Below are positions 1-9,376 of a DNA stretch of 64,000 nucleotides, piece after piece. Both the position numbers and the translations under genes were made by a program. The notes under the pieces were generated by a model, which ran no database searches, was not told the DNA's origin, and worked only from the letters and a program-made list of their open reading frames with translations. How positions within the stretch are numbered: the first letter of the stretch is position 1; each line of letters opens with the position of its first letter. This stretch comes from an uncultured Prevotellaceae bacterium (GTDB lineage: Bacteria; Bacteroidota; Bacteroidia; Bacteroidales; Muribaculaceae), in assembly GCA_900318865.1 (NCBI GenBank), contig ONMF01000005.1, positions 115,948 to 179,947 on the forward strand, written 5' to 3'.

Positions 1-508
1 GGGCGCAATTCCAGAACGACATCCACGTGCCGCGCTCCTTGATAGAGAACCAGTGCGTCATCACGCGTCCGCACGGAGGCCAGCCCATGCCGTTGAACCA
101 GCCCACCAGGAAGTTGAGTGCTGCCATCACCACGATGGCCAGCGTCTTGTTCTGAGCGCCGATCCACTGAATGGGCACTATCATGAACAGCATCGAAAGT
201 GCAGCGCACACAAGGCCCAGAGGTAGAAACCGGCGGGCGTCGCTGCGGTCGCTGATGCTGGCCATCAAGAACTTCGAGAAGCCATAAGCAATAGCGTTCA
301 TCGACAGCACAATACCCAGCTCACCCTTTTCGAAGCCGAATGGGGCGAGGGCGGGGATGGCCATCGAGAAGTTTTTCCTAACGATATAAAATCCGGCATA
401 TCCGATGAAAATACCGATAAACACCTGCCAGCGCAGTCGCTTGTACCTTGCGTCGGCCTCGGCGCCCGTCTGTTCAGGCTTGTATGCCGGTGGAGTTAAA
501 AATGCCAT
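1..508 (-). CDS. glpT: Glycerol-3-phosphate transporter GlpT, N-terminal part (runs off the window)
   Basis: This is the first 169 codons of a major-facilitator protein whose 3' end lies beyond the left edge. The reading frame starts at the ATG at 508. The translation has a cytoplasmic lead followed by RWQVFIGIFIGYAGFYIVRK, the first membrane helix of the organophosphate:phosphate antiporter family, then the loop Asp-Arg-Ser-Asp-Ala-Arg-Arg and a further helix with GWFNGMGWPPCGRVMTHWFS, a hallmark of GlpT/UhpT. It should exchange glycerol-3-phosphate for phosphate across the inner membrane. It follows glpC by about 100 bp on the same strand and is probably the last gene of the glpABCT operon. 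UhpT is the alternative, but the glp neighbours favour GlpT. Confidence 0.9.
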   Translation of the reverse strand, partial: MAFLTPPAYKPEQTGAEADARYKRLRWQVFIGIFIGYAGFYIVRKNFSMAIPALAPFGFEKGELGIVLSMNAIAYGFSKFLMASISDRSDARRFLPLGLVCAALSMLFMIVPIQWIGAQNKTLAIVVMAALNFLVGWFNGMGWPPCGRVMTHWFSIKERGTWMSFWNCA

Positions 509-609
509 GATAGTTTAGTTTTTTATGCGAAATTTGTTAAAGTTTCTTTATTTGCTCATTTTTTCCTTAAGCGGACCCTTTAAGGAAAATAAAAGTCAAG
601 TTTATTTTT

Positions 610-1863
610 TTACAAACCATTCAATTCTTTGGTTTTTTCTACATCGATAGCTTCGGCGAGCACACTGATGGGATTCAACACAGGGACACCCGTCGACATC
701 TCAATCTGCCACTTGCAGGTTTCGCAATCGGTCACCACAGCCTCCACATTGGCATCGGCTATCGACTGGAACAAGCCCTCGCCGATGGCTTGCGACGTGC
801 TGTAATTCTCCTTCTTGAAACCATAGGTGCCCGCGATGCCGCAGCACTGGCTTTCCAGGACCTGAAGGTCCAAGCCTGGAATGAGGCGCAGCAATTCGAT
901 GCTGTAGATGGCCCAGCCCATGCGCTGCATGTGGCAGGCCGTGTGGTAAGCCAAGCGCCGCTTATAGTCGGGGCGGAAGGCCAGTTTCACGCTTCCCTCG
1001 TCGATGAGGCGGAAAAGGAAACGGGTGGCGAGCGACAAGTGCTCGCGCACATCCTCGTTGGCAATGCCCAGCAGGTGGGCATATTCGTCGCGCATGGTGA
1101 ACGTGCAGGTGCTGCTGGTGGTGAGCACCTCCTCGCCGCGCTCTATGGCACGCCGCATCGAGGCCATGTTGGTCTCGCCCTGGCTGCGGGCCTGCTTATA
1201 GAGGCCGTTGCTCATCAGCGCAACGCCGCAGCACTTCTCCTTCTCAAGCAGCCGCACGCCGTAGCCCACGGCATTCATCACTTTCACAAAATCCTTGCCC
1301 AGCTGGGGAAAGTTGTAGTTCACATAGCAGCCGTGGAAATAGCTCACATGCTTGGTAAAGGCTTCTTGCCCCGCGGCGGCATGTTTCTTGAACCACGTCT
1401 CGAACTTGGTGCCTGTGTAAGCAGGAAAGGTGCGATGCTTGTCGATGGCCAAAGCGGCATCCATCACCACCTTCACGGGCTTCAGCCCCAGCGTGAAATT
1501 GGTGATGGGCGCCACCAGTGTAGCCATGGAGCCCACAAAGTCGGTATTGGCGAGCATCACGTCGCGCAACTTGGGGCGGTGGGTGTTGTGATTCATGCGG
1601 GCCTGCTGGATGATGTCGCCTATGCGCACACCACTGGGGCAGGCCACCTCACAGCGCTTGCAATTCAGACACAGCTTCAATGTCTCCTGATAGAAATCAG
1701 GGTTCTTCAAGCGGTAGCGCTCACCGTCAGGACCGGCCTGCTTGGGGCCGGGGTAGGCGGTGTTCACTGCCGACACTGGACAATACACTGTGCAAATGGA
1801 GCATTTCAAGCATTGCTCGAAGTTATTTGCGCTGGTGTTGGTTAATTGCATTTGTTCTGCCAT
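610..1863 (-). CDS. glpC: Anaerobic glycerol-3-phosphate dehydrogenase subunit C (iron-sulfur, membrane anchor)
   Basis: GlpC (417 aa) passes electrons from the GlpAB flavoprotein dimer to the quinone pool at the inner membrane. Two [4Fe-4S] ferredoxin motifs lie at the N-terminus: Cys18/21/24/28 (CLKCSICTVYCP) and Cys65/68/71/75 (CLNCKRCEVACP). Two cysteine-rich CCG domains follow, with EKCCGVALMSNG near residue 210 and SQCCGIAGTYG near 338. Length and domain order match the GlpC family. It starts 62 bp after the glpB stop and precedes glpT on the same strand, so it is cotranscribed from the glpA promoter. A LutA/GlcF-type protein would share the domains, but the operon settles the assignment. 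Confidence 0.94.
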   Translation of the reverse strand: MAEQMQLTNTSANNFEQCLKCSICTVYCPVSAVNTAYPGPKQAGPDGERYRLKNPDFYQETLKLCLNCKRCEVACPSGVRIGDIIQQARMNHNTHRPKLRDVMLANTDFVGSMATLVAPITNFTLGLKPVKVVMDAALAIDKHRTFPAYTGTKFETWFKKHAAAGQEAFTKHVSYFHGCYVNYNFPQLGKDFVKVMNAVGYGVRLLEKEKCCGVALMSNGLYKQARSQGETNMASMRRAIERGEEVLTTSSTCTFTMRDEYAHLLGIANEDVREHLSLATRFLFRLIDEGSVKLAFRPDYKRRLAYHTACHMQRMGWAIYSIELLRLIPGLDLQVLESQCCGIAGTYGFKKENYSTSQAIGEGLFQSIADANVEAVVTDCETCKWQIEMSTGVPVLNPISVLAEAIDVEKTKELNGL

Positions 1864-1925
1864 AACCCAAAAAAATCATAAATCAAATCTTATCGTGTAA
1901 ATCTTATCAATCTCATCGGTCGTCG

Positions 1926-3167
1926 TCACTTGCCCAGAATTTTGTGGGCCACCGCCAGGCCGGTGATGGCCGCCACACCGGTGCCGTCGTGATTTTTCAC
2001 GGCATCGTGGCCGCTCAGCACACTGCCTGCTGCAAAAACGTTGGAAACGGGCTTGCCGTTCCTCACCACATGGAAATCGGCTGTGGTAGTCACGCCGAAG
2101 GCCATATAGGGCTGGGGCTCCAGCACCCCGTAGCGAGTCCACTCACTGCGCGGGCCGTCGGCATCCACATCCAGGTCCATCACAGGCTCGTAAACCCGCT
2201 CATAGTTGGCGACCAGTCCTTTGCTCATGAATGAGCCGGTGGCCAGAACAAAATGGGAGGCGCGCAACGGCATGTCGCCCAGTTTCTCGGTCACCACGCT
2301 CTCCACGGCATCGCCATTGAACGAAGCGCTGGTGACAGTGTCGCCCAGCAGATAAGTGCCGCCCAGCATCTGGAAATAATGGCGCAGCATCCCCTGCATG
2401 CGGGTGCCGGCCACACTCGGCGGCAGGGTGGCCACCAAGTGCAGTGGCGCTTTCACCTGCTGGCACAGACGCTCCAGCGACTCATCGGTCAAACCGATGA
2501 CTGCAGGCAGCAGGATGGCATCCACATCGATAGCCGAGGCATTGATGGCCCGGGCCAGATGTTCGGTGGCAACGCGGGTAGACAGCAACTTGGCCAGCTG
2601 CGTGGCGCGCATCTCCGACGGCGTGTGACGGCGCTGTTCCAGCTCGTCGGTCACCACATCGGCCACCACCACGTCAAGTCCTTGTTTCCGCAAGCCCGAA
2701 ACCACAAAATCCACAGGAAAGTCGAGATAGCCCTCCACATTCACAAGCAGCACACGGCGCCACGGGCAAGCCTCGCCCATCGGAAGGGTGGCATAACCGT
2801 CGAGGGTGAGCCATGCGGGAAGAAGCACTCCCATGGGGCTGATGCGGAAATGGTTGGCACGGGCACTCCCGGTGGTTTTCAAGCCGGCGTCGGCCAGCAG
2901 CTTGGCTGCCTCATCGGCCAGCAGGGAAACACGCTCGGCACCCAACTTCTGATAGGGATGCCCCGCCGGCAGCTGGGCGATGCTTTCAAGAGGATGGGCC
3001 ACAGGCTGTCCGTCGACGTGACCCAGCAGTTCCAGCGACCCGCCGTTGAAGTGGAGCGAGCTTTGACCGCTGGCAACAATGGCCACACGCTGGCCGGCCT
3101 TGCACAATGCTATGCCGCACGTCAGGCCGCTCAGGCCTCCACCCATTATCACTGTGTCGTATCTCAT
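1926..3167 (-). CDS. glpB: Anaerobic glycerol-3-phosphate dehydrogenase subunit B
   Basis: GlpB (413 aa) is the FMN/FAD-containing second subunit of the anaerobic GlpABC dehydrogenase. The N-terminus has the dinucleotide-binding motif GGGLSGLTCGIAL, and the C-terminus has a second nucleotide-contact region (HDAVKNHDGTGVAAITGLAV). Its start overlaps the glpA stop by 4 bp (ATGA), which suggests translational coupling, as expected for subunits made in fixed ratio. No odd features were seen. Confidence 0.93.
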   Translation of the reverse strand: MRYDTVIMGGGLSGLTCGIALCKAGQRVAIVASGQSSLHFNGGSLELLGHVDGQPVAHPLESIAQLPAGHPYQKLGAERVSLLADEAAKLLADAGLKTTGSARANHFRISPMGVLLPAWLTLDGYATLPMGEACPWRRVLLVNVEGYLDFPVDFVVSGLRKQGLDVVVADVVTDELEQRRHTPSEMRATQLAKLLSTRVATEHLARAINASAIDVDAILLPAVIGLTDESLERLCQQVKAPLHLVATLPPSVAGTRMQGMLRHYFQMLGGTYLLGDTVTSASFNGDAVESVVTEKLGDMPLRASHFVLATGSFMSKGLVANYERVYEPVMDLDVDADGPRSEWTRYGVLEPQPYMAFGVTTTADFHVVRNGKPVSNVFAAGSVLSGHDAVKNHDGTGVAAITGLAVAHKILGK

Positions 3168-4789
3168 TGTTCACCCTCCTTTCGTGTCACGGCATGGTCG
3201 ATGCCACATAAGCCTTGATAAATCGTGGCGGTGAGCTGGGCCTCGCACAGGGTGCTGCCCCAGGCCACAGGCTTCACGCCTTTCCATCGCTCATCCAGGA
3301 AACCCGCCAACTGCTGCTTGGCCCGTTCAGGATCGCCCTCATAACGGCCGAGCAACGATGCGGCACGGCAAGCACACAACTTGCCCTGGCAGGTACCCAT
3401 GCCCACGCGGGTGCGGCGGCGCAGGTTCACCAGGTTGTGAACATGCAGTTTCTCCACCGCATAGCGCACCTCGGCCACACTCACGCCCTCACATTCGCAC
3501 ACGAGTGCACGCTCCGAAGGCTGGTCGGCCTTGATTTCATCGGCCAGAACGCCATGGCGGCCTTCGGCGGCAAGCTGGGCAAAACTTATTGTTTTCTCGG
3601 GATTTTTCTCTTGTTTCGGTTCCGAACCCGGCAGCGGTGTCTGGGCAGTGGTGCAGGCTACATCGCGGCCAAGTTTGCGGCATGCCAGGTTGGTCACTTC
3701 CTCGGCCATCAGGCGATAGGTCATCATCTTGCCACCGGTAATGGAGACAAAACCGCTCACGCCGTCGCGGCTCTCGTGGTCCAGGCACACAATGCCGCGG
3801 CTGATGCTGCGCCCGCTGGGGTCGCTGTCGGAGGCCACCAGTGGCCTCACGCCGGCATAAGCTCTCAGAATACGCGTGGTGGCCAGCGCCGGGGCCAGTT
3901 TCTCGCCCTCGGAGAGCAGCACTTGCACTTCTTCGTCGGTGACACGCATGTCGTCGACGGTTTCCACCGGCACACGGTCGCTGGTGGTACCAATCACGCA
4001 CACGGCATCGTCGGGAACCAGAATATCGGCGTTAGCCGGCTTGCGGCAGCGGTTAACCACCATGTTGTTCACTCGATGGCCGAAAATCAGCAACGCTCCC
4101 TTGGCGGGGAACATATTGATTTTGATGCCGGCCATGGCAGCTATGCGCTGCCCCCAGATGCCGGCGGCATTGATGGTGATGTGGCCGCGCACCTCGGCAC
4201 GCTCGCCAGTGAACTTGTTCAGCAGTTTCACTCCTTCCACACGGCTTTGATTGATAATCAAGCCCTCCACCTCATGGTAAGTGAGGCAGTGTGCGCCGTG
4301 CAGGCGCGCATCGTACACGTTGGCCATCGTCAGGCGGAATGGGTCGATTGAGGCATCGGGAACACGCACGGCGCCTATCAGCGCGGGATTCACGGCGGGC
4401 TCTATCCGGCGGGCCTCGGCCGGGTCAAGCACATCGGCTCTGATGCCGGCCTTGTGGCAAGCCTCGACGAAAGTGGCTTGATAGGCCAAGTCGTCTTCGG
4501 GAAGGGTGATGAACAAGCCATCGGTCTCTTCCACACAGTGACGCGCGATGCGCCGCAAAATCATATTTTCCTCTATGCACTCCGTAGCGCTCTCGCCGTC
4601 GGTCACGGCATAGCGCGCACCGCTATGGAGCAAGCCGTGATTGCGTCCGGTGGCACCATTGGTGAAGTCGTTGCGCTCCACCAAAAGGACTTTAAGCCCC
4701 CGCAGCGCGCAATCACGCGCCGTACCGGCCCCCGTGGCTCCACCGCCTATCACAATCACATCGTAGTGAGTGCTGTATATTTTGTTCAT
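3164..4789 (-). CDS. glpA: Anaerobic glycerol-3-phosphate dehydrogenase subunit A
   Basis: GlpA (541 aa) oxidises sn-glycerol-3-phosphate to dihydroxyacetone phosphate. It begins with a Rossmann FAD motif (VIVIGGGATGAGTARDCALR, about residues 11-30), continues through the DAO fold with a glycerol-phosphate dehydrogenase signature (GATGRNHGLLHSGARY), and ends in a BFD-like [2Fe-2S] domain with cysteines in LVCECEGVS and GTCQGKLCACRA. That C-terminal domain distinguishes GlpA from the aerobic GlpD. It is the first gene of the glpABCT operon and lies about 110 bp downstream of an exact Bacteroidetes promoter. glpR is divergent. Confidence 0.95.
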   Translation of the reverse strand: MNKIYSTHYDVIVIGGGATGAGTARDCALRGLKVLLVERNDFTNGATGRNHGLLHSGARYAVTDGESATECIEENMILRRIARHCVEETDGLFITLPEDDLAYQATFVEACHKAGIRADVLDPAEARRIEPAVNPALIGAVRVPDASIDPFRLTMANVYDARLHGAHCLTYHEVEGLIINQSRVEGVKLLNKFTGERAEVRGHITINAAGIWGQRIAAMAGIKINMFPAKGALLIFGHRVNNMVVNRCRKPANADILVPDDAVCVIGTTSDRVPVETVDDMRVTDEEVQVLLSEGEKLAPALATTRILRAYAGVRPLVASDSDPSGRSISRGIVCLDHESRDGVSGFVSITGGKMMTYRLMAEEVTNLACRKLGRDVACTTAQTPLPGSEPKQEKNPEKTISFAQLAAEGRHGVLADEIKADQPSERALVCECEGVSVAEVRYAVEKLHVHNLVNLRRRTRVGMGTCQGKLCACRAASLLGRYEGDPERAKQQLAGFLDERWKGVKPVAWGSTLCEAQLTATIYQGLCGIDHAVTRKEGEQ

Positions 4790-4874
4790 TACCTTTTTAT
4801 TATTTAAGGCGTTCGGTTTTCATCTGGTACGATTGAGTTAAATAGCTCTTTCGTTTCAACATAAAGAAACAACA

Positions 4875-4895
4875 TGCATCATTAGTTTCGATGCA
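4875..4895. promoter_or_regulatory. Inverted repeat at the glp start site, candidate GlpR operator
   Basis: TGCATC (4875-4880) and GATGCA (4890-4895) form a perfect 6-bp inverted repeat with a 9-bp spacer. It overlaps the edge of the -7 box and covers the expected transcription start of glpA. A repressor bound here would block the promoter. DeoR-family operators are often inverted repeats of this size. That GlpR is the ligand is inferred only from the divergent glpR gene. Confidence 0.4.
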
Positions 4896-4925
4896 AAAGT
4901 ATACACTATATTTGTTTTACGCAAA
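4894..4925 (-). promoter_or_regulatory. Promoter of the glpABCT operon
   Basis: Read on the minus strand this is TTTG (4922-4925), 20 bp, then TACTTTTG (4894-4901). It matches the Bacteroidetes primary-sigma consensus TTTG-N19-21-TAnnTTTG exactly. It lies about 105 bp before the glpA ATG. Confidence 0.8.
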
Positions 4926-5269
4926 TTTTTTAATGACTTTTTTCATCGCAGTCCGAGAAATAACCTTTAACCATTTGATTTTTAAACCTTGAAATTCCCT
5001 AACAGATTTCCACAACCCACCGCGGCAATCATTACGCATCACCCTCGCGCAGATTTCATTTCGCAACCGTCCGACTTTCGTTTGTCCCCACATTCAACCA
5101 TGGCGTCTCATTCCGCCCCACCCCATTTCCAATATCGGCTGCAGCTTACTTATCCACAACGATTCTCAGCCGCTTGTCAGCGATTTGGCATCACGAGGCC
5201 AGATCATTTCCATCAACGATAAAACAAAACTTTTTGGCCCCAGAATTTTATACTCCGAAACTTTTCATT

Positions 5270-5277
5270 ACTTTTGT
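5270..5277 (+). promoter_or_regulatory. Probable -7 element of glpR
   Basis: TACTTTTG fits the Bacteroidetes -7 box TAnnTTTG and lies 36 bp before the glpR ATG. No TTTG is present at the right distance upstream, so the promoter is weaker or regulated. Confidence 0.5.
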
Positions 5278-5313
5278 ATCGATTTATATGCCATCAACTA
5301 AAAACACAAAACC

Positions 5314-6078
5314 ATGACCAAAGAATCGCGGCACAACACCATCATGGAACTGCTCATGAAGCATGGCTCCATCCAGGTTTCCGACTTGGTGAACCTGCTC
5401 AATGTGTCGTCTGTCACAATCCGCAAAGACCTCACCGAGCTCGAAAAGCAGGACAAGCTCTATCGCAGCCACGGAAAAGCCATCCTCATCAATCCCTACA
5501 TCAACAACCGGGCCGTGAGCGAGAAAGAGAAACTCGCCACCGAGGAAAAACGGGCCATCGGGCGCGTGGCGGCACAGCTCATCAACACCGACGACTCCAT
5601 CATCATCGCGTCGGGGAGCACCGTGCACGCCCTGGCCAGGAGCATCGTGCCTCTGCACCGGCTCACCGTGGTGAGCGCGTCGCTGCCGGTGAGCGAAATC
5701 CTGAGCCAAAATGAGTCGGTCGACATCATCCAGCTCGGAGGCATGCTCAGGCACAGCAGCCTCTCGGTGGTGGGCCAATACAGCAAGTCGATTCTGGAAG
5801 ACTGCTCGTTCAGCAAGCTTTACATGGGCGTGGACGGCATCGACTTCGAATATGGCATCACCACAACCGACCTCAGAGAAGCCGAGCTCAACCAGAAGAT
5901 GATGCAGGCGGCGCAAAAAACCATCGTGCTGGCCGACAGCAGCAAATTCGGGCGACGCGGATTCGCCAAAATTGCCAACATGGAGGACGTGGACATCATC
6001 ATCACCGACGCCGGCGTGTCGCCCAAGGACATCATGGCCCTCGAGGAACGGGGCATCGACCTCATCATAGCCAAGTAA
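5314..6078 (+). CDS. glpR: DeoR-family transcriptional regulator, probable glycerol-3-phosphate repressor
   Basis: This 254-aa protein has a DeoR-type winged helix-turn-helix at residues 3-57 (RHNTIMELLMKHGSI, then VSSVTIRKDLTELEKQDKLY). A DeoRC sugar-phosphate sensor domain follows (IIIASGSTVHALARS, LGGMLRHSSLSVVG, YMGVDGID, LADSSKFGR). Such proteins bind a phosphorylated sugar intermediate and release their operator. Its position divergent from glpABCT suggests it senses glycerol-3-phosphate and represses that operon. Length is normal for the family. Another sugar-phosphate ligand cannot be excluded from sequence alone. Confidence 0.85.
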   Translation: MTKESRHNTIMELLMKHGSIQVSDLVNLLNVSSVTIRKDLTELEKQDKLYRSHGKAILINPYINNRAVSEKEKLATEEKRAIGRVAAQLINTDDSIIIASGSTVHALARSIVPLHRLTVVSASLPVSEILSQNESVDIIQLGGMLRHSSLSVVGQYSKSILEDCSFSKLYMGVDGIDFEYGITTTDLREAELNQKMMQAAQKTIVLADSSKFGRRGFAKIANMEDVDIIITDAGVSPKDIMALEERGIDLIIAK

Positions 6079-6084
6079 AGCGCC

Positions 6085-7350
6085 ATGAATCCTTTCGGTC
6101 CCAATTCACTCATCATCTTTTCAAAACTATTTTCCCGGCATGGCTCGGCCAACCTGGCCATCGTCAGTTTAAAAATTATCGCCGTACTGCTTGCAACCTA
6201 TTTTTTAGGCTATTTTTGGTATCAATCTATTATCATCCACCAGTACGACACGCACATTAAGCCCGAGCCTCTGTCCACCTGCACTCTGTCAAAAAGTGGC
6301 TACGACATTGAGGTGGCACGCGATTTTTCCCGATTTCATATCTTCCCTCCCAAACGCCACAAGTACATCCGCCCACGGGTTGACCAGTGGGGCGACACCA
6401 TCGGAAGGCAGCCTGGCCTGTGGCTGAGCCGACACGACACGCTGATGAGCACCACCGCCGACGAGGTGGGCCGCTATCGCCCATTTACCCGACCGGACAA
6501 ACCCATTCAATTTGATAAGTTGCAGCGCAAAGCCGATTCTCTGTATCACGACCCCTTGATGGCAGGCGGAATCAACATCAGTGACTACAACTCGCTTTTA
6601 CACACCGAAATAACGATGAGTAATCGTCCGGCTTATGTTCTCAACGCTTACCGAGTTTACAAAAAGGGGCAAATAAACCATTTCCATTTCGACCCGGCAA
6701 TACCCTCCGACACCATAACAACCACCACCCAACACGACGACGGGCACACATCTACCACCATCACATTCCAGAAGCCCAGAAACGCAGTAGTCACATTCGC
6801 CGAAGGCAACATCAATCCCGACACCATCACGTTATCGTGGAACCAATTGTGTGCCTTCACCGACACCATAGGCAACTACGAATGTGGCACAGCCTTCATG
6901 TCGACGATGGACGCCTTGTCGTTTTTCACCTTAGGTGACTTGTCACAAATCACTGAACGATTCCACTTTGAGGGCGACAAACTGAACCGTCTTCTTTTCT
7001 ATTACGGGTCGGTGCTGAAGATTGACCATGCCACCATAGAGCCCGACACAATCATTGAGGGGGGATTTTGCTATAACAACGCTGCAAAATTGCGCCTGAT
7101 ACGCGACCGGGGGCTTACGGTGCACGTATCATTTCCACAAATGGAGAATGCCCAAAATGCACGCCAGTTCTTGCTCACCACCCTACTCACAGCATTGCTC
7201 ACCTATTTAGCAAGTTTGATATTTAAACTGCTTAAGATTTTGCACCGTTTTTGGTTCAAAAGTCGAAAGCGTGCCATCTACATCTTCTTGGGAGTCGTCA
7301 TCACAGGCCTTGTCCTGGCCATCACGCTCACACAGTGTGGTGTGACGTGA
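6085..7350 (+). CDS. Unknown membrane-anchored protein with a large extracytoplasmic domain
   Basis: I do not recognise this 421-aa protein. It has one membrane helix near residues 24-47, a central domain of about 310 residues rich in Thr, Asp and His with no motif I can name, and two C-terminal helices (about 358-378 and 396-414) separated by a basic segment (KLLKILHRFWFKSRKR). This predicts one large domain outside the inner membrane. It starts 6 bp after glpR, so it may be read through from glpR, but nothing ties it to glycerol metabolism. Its base composition is lower in GC than glpR or pyrG, so it may be a lineage-specific insertion. Confidence 0.75.
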   Translation: MNPFGPNSLIIFSKLFSRHGSANLAIVSLKIIAVLLATYFLGYFWYQSIIIHQYDTHIKPEPLSTCTLSKSGYDIEVARDFSRFHIFPPKRHKYIRPRVDQWGDTIGRQPGLWLSRHDTLMSTTADEVGRYRPFTRPDKPIQFDKLQRKADSLYHDPLMAGGINISDYNSLLHTEITMSNRPAYVLNAYRVYKKGQINHFHFDPAIPSDTITTTTQHDDGHTSTTITFQKPRNAVVTFAEGNINPDTITLSWNQLCAFTDTIGNYECGTAFMSTMDALSFFTLGDLSQITERFHFEGDKLNRLLFYYGSVLKIDHATIEPDTIIEGGFCYNNAAKLRLIRDRGLTVHVSFPQMENAQNARQFLLTTLLTALLTYLASLIFKLLKILHRFWFKSRKRAIYIFLGVVITGLVLAITLTQCGVT

Positions 7351-9147
<1,797 letters not shown>

Positions 9148-9163
9148 GCAAGCGGCGGCCATA

Positions 9164-9205
9164 GCGGTCCGGAGCGCATCAAAACAGCGTTCCGGACCGT
9201 TTTGT
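9164..9205 (+). terminator. Rho-independent terminator after pyrG
   Basis: CGGTCCGGAGCGC (9165-9177) pairs with GCGTTCCGGACCG (9187-9199) over 13 bp with one wobble and a 9-nt loop, followed by TTTTGTT. It lies 17 bp after the pyrG stop. Confidence 0.75.
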
Positions 9206-9293
9206 TACCTGTCAACCGGCCTTAAGGCAAAGCCACTTCGCGCTGGCAAACAGGGCTCACCACATGCCGGTCACTGATTTGCATGGCACAATA

Positions 9294-9325
9294 TTTGGCT
9301 TTTCGCTCGTTTTTCAGTAACTTTG
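9294..9325 (+). promoter_or_regulatory. Promoter of yidC
   Basis: TTTG (9294-9297), 20 bp, TAACTTTG (9318-9325): an exact Bacteroidetes primary promoter, about 50 bp before the yidC ATG. Confidence 0.8.
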
Positions 9326-9376
9326 CACGGCATATTGTGCACAAAAATTTTCGAAAAAAAGGACAATACATAAAAA

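Larger units (their letters stand above)
4790..5313. other. glpA-glpR divergent intergenic region
   Basis: These 524 bp separate the divergent glpA and glpR genes. The glpA-proximal 140 bp are AT-rich and hold the promoter and inverted repeat listed separately. The middle part (about 4980-5230) has no convincing open frame, RNA fold or repeat that I can recognise. The glpR-proximal end carries a -7 box. Confidence 0.6.

Noticed and set aside
790..1845. A 351-codon open frame opposite glpC
   Set aside because: Shadow of glpC with unnatural His/Ala-rich composition; glpC has all its cysteine motifs.
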